64,000 bases of DNA from Cohnella thailandensis (GTDB lineage Bacteria > Bacillota > Bacilli > Paenibacillales > Paenibacillaceae), in the NCBI RefSeq assembly GCF_014212135.1, contig NZ_JACJVQ010000017.1, forward strand, positions 186,001 to 250,000, read 5' to 3'. Below are positions 62,978-64,000 of the stretch, in pieces; the first letter of the stretch is position 1; each line of letters starts with the position of its first letter. The notes beneath the pieces are model-generated. The model ran no database searches. It was not told where the DNA came from and worked only from the letters and a program-made list of their open reading frames with translations. The translations under genes and the position numbers were made by a program.

Positions 62978-64000
62978 ATGTTGTCGCAAGAAGATAACGA
63001 GTTGATCACGAGAGTCGGGGCCGGAACTCCGCTGGGCAATTTGTTCCGCCGGTATTGGCTGCCGGCCTTTCTCTCCGAGGAATTGGAGCCGGGGGGAGCG
63101 CCGATGCCGGTCAAGCTGCTAGGCGAGCGCCTTGTCGCCTACCGGAACAAGGAAGGGAAGCTCGGGCTGCTCGGCGAGTTCTGTCCGCACCGCGGCACGT
63201 CCCTGACGTTGGCCCGCAACGACGATTGCGGCCTGACCTGCATCTATCACGGCTGGGCGTTCGATACGGACGGCGCCTGCGCCGATATGCCTTCGGAGCC
63301 GGATTTCAGCCGCTTCAAGGAGAAGATCAAAGCCAAGAGCTATCCGGTCTACGAGGCGGGAGGCGTCGCCTGGACGTACATGGGCGAGCCGGAGCATCAA
63401 CCGGCGCCTCCGAAGTACATTTGGACCTCGCTGCCGGAATCCCACCGGATGGTGGCGAAGGTGTACCAGGAATGCAATTACCTGCAAATCTGGGAGAACG
63501 AGATCGACTACATGCACGCGGCGTTCGCCCATCTGGCGTTAAAGGAGCAAGACATGAAGGAGGGGGCGCTCAGCACGGAGCTCGGCATCAATCCTTCGCA
63601 TCCCCTCGTCACCTCGCGCAATCCTCTGCTTAGCGTACAGCCGACGACGTACGGCTTCCGCAACATGTTCGTCGGCCAGGCGGACACGTCGGAGAACGCC
63701 GATCAATTCATCCTGGACGCGCCGATTCTGATGCCATCGTTCGCCTTTACGCCCCGAGTCAAGGAAGAGGATCACCTGTTCCACGCCTACGTTCCGATCG
63801 ACGATACGACGACGTGGTCGTACGACGTTCACTTCACGCTCGACCGCCCTCTGAATCACGAGACGCAGAAGGAGCGGCGGGGGCTCTGGGTGGACGAGAA
63901 CCACAAAAAAATCTACAACCGCGACAACAATTACAAGCAGGACCGCTCGCTGATGGAGAGCGGGAACTTCTCCGGCATTCTCGGCATCAGCAACCAGGAC
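62978..64000 (+). CDS. Rieske non-heme iron ring-hydroxylating oxygenase, alpha subunit (partial)
   Basis: 341 residues before the window ends. The Rieske centre is Cys69/His71 (FCPHRG) and Cys88/His91 (CIYHGW). The catalytic mononuclear iron site is Asp177...His180....His185 (IDYMHAAFAH), with the third ligand expected past the end of the window. The layout resembles the phthalate/phenoxybenzoate dioxygenase and O-demethylase group, which act as alpha-only oligomers. It inserts oxygen into an aromatic or heteroaromatic ring and needs a reductase not seen here. The ATG follows GGGAGGAGG with slightly long spacing. Confidence 0.9.
   Translation, partial: MLSQEDNELITRVGAGTPLGNLFRRYWLPAFLSEELEPGGAPMPVKLLGERLVAYRNKEGKLGLLGEFCPHRGTSLTLARNDDCGLTCIYHGWAFDTDGACADMPSEPDFSRFKEKIKAKSYPVYEAGGVAWTYMGEPEHQPAPPKYIWTSLPESHRMVAKVYQECNYLQIWENEIDYMHAAFAHLALKEQDMKEGALSTELGINPSHPLVTSRNPLLSVQPTTYGFRNMFVGQADTSENADQFILDAPILMPSFAFTPRVKEEDHLFHAYVPIDDTTTWSYDVHFTLDRPLNHETQKERRGLWVDENHKKIYNRDNNYKQDRSLMESGNFSGILGISNQD

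Overview
The window reads as a chromosomal segment of a GC-rich, endospore-forming member of the Bacillota, most likely Paenibacillaceae (Paenibacillus/Cohnella type). The evidence is the Bacillales gene order (yqeY-nfeD-floA-yqfC-yqfD-phoH-pgpH-ybeY-dgkA-cdd-era-yqzL-recO-glyQS-yqfL-yqxD-dnaG-sigA-trmK-nif3), sporulation genes (yqfC, yqfD, rsfA, a YlaJ-type lipoprotein), a bacillithiol gene (bshC), many TTG/GTG starts and strong AGGAGG-type ribosome binding sites. No tRNA, rRNA, insertion sequence, prophage or CRISPR array was seen.

Layout. 1-25 kb: conserved housekeeping and sporulation block on the + strand. It covers membrane microdomain proteins (NfeD, FloA), c-di-AMP hydrolysis (PgpH), rRNA and ribosome maturation (YbeY, Era), recombination (RecO), a T-box-controlled glycyl-tRNA synthetase, and the yqxD-dnaG-sigA operon. 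A UbiA-type prenyltransferase and a DUF6081-like protein are inserted between recO and glyQ. 25.1-25.65 kb: RNase P RNA, whose conserved blocks look like class A rather than the class B usual for Bacillus. 25.7-35.8 kb: thiol-oxidising pair BdbC/DsbA, a large subtilisin-like protease, a lytic transglycosylase, cysteine desulfurase plus ThiI, and two divergent TerC-family exporters. 36-52.6 kb: typA and the yla-like neighbourhood (YlaH, LCP protein, YlaJ, YlaK), a MidA-like methyltransferase, RsfA, ketopantoate reductase, BshC and S-adenosylhomocysteinase.

52.7-64 kb is an accessory catabolic region. It has a RutA-like flavin monooxygenase, a RutB-like amidohydrolase, an M20 metallohydrolase and a TetR regulator with an extra flavodoxin-like domain. 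These are followed by an ACMSD-like amidohydrolase, a small Rieske protein, a DeoR regulator, a sugar-type ABC importer without its ATPase, and a Rieske ring-hydroxylating oxygenase cut by the window end. The set has the logic of import, oxygenation and hydrolytic ring or amide opening of a heterocyclic or aromatic (perhaps glycosylated) compound. A strong promoter followed at once by a perfect 11-bp inverted repeat precedes the first gene and is the likely operator of the fused TetR protein. The substrate is unknown, and I do not recognise the cluster as a described pathway.
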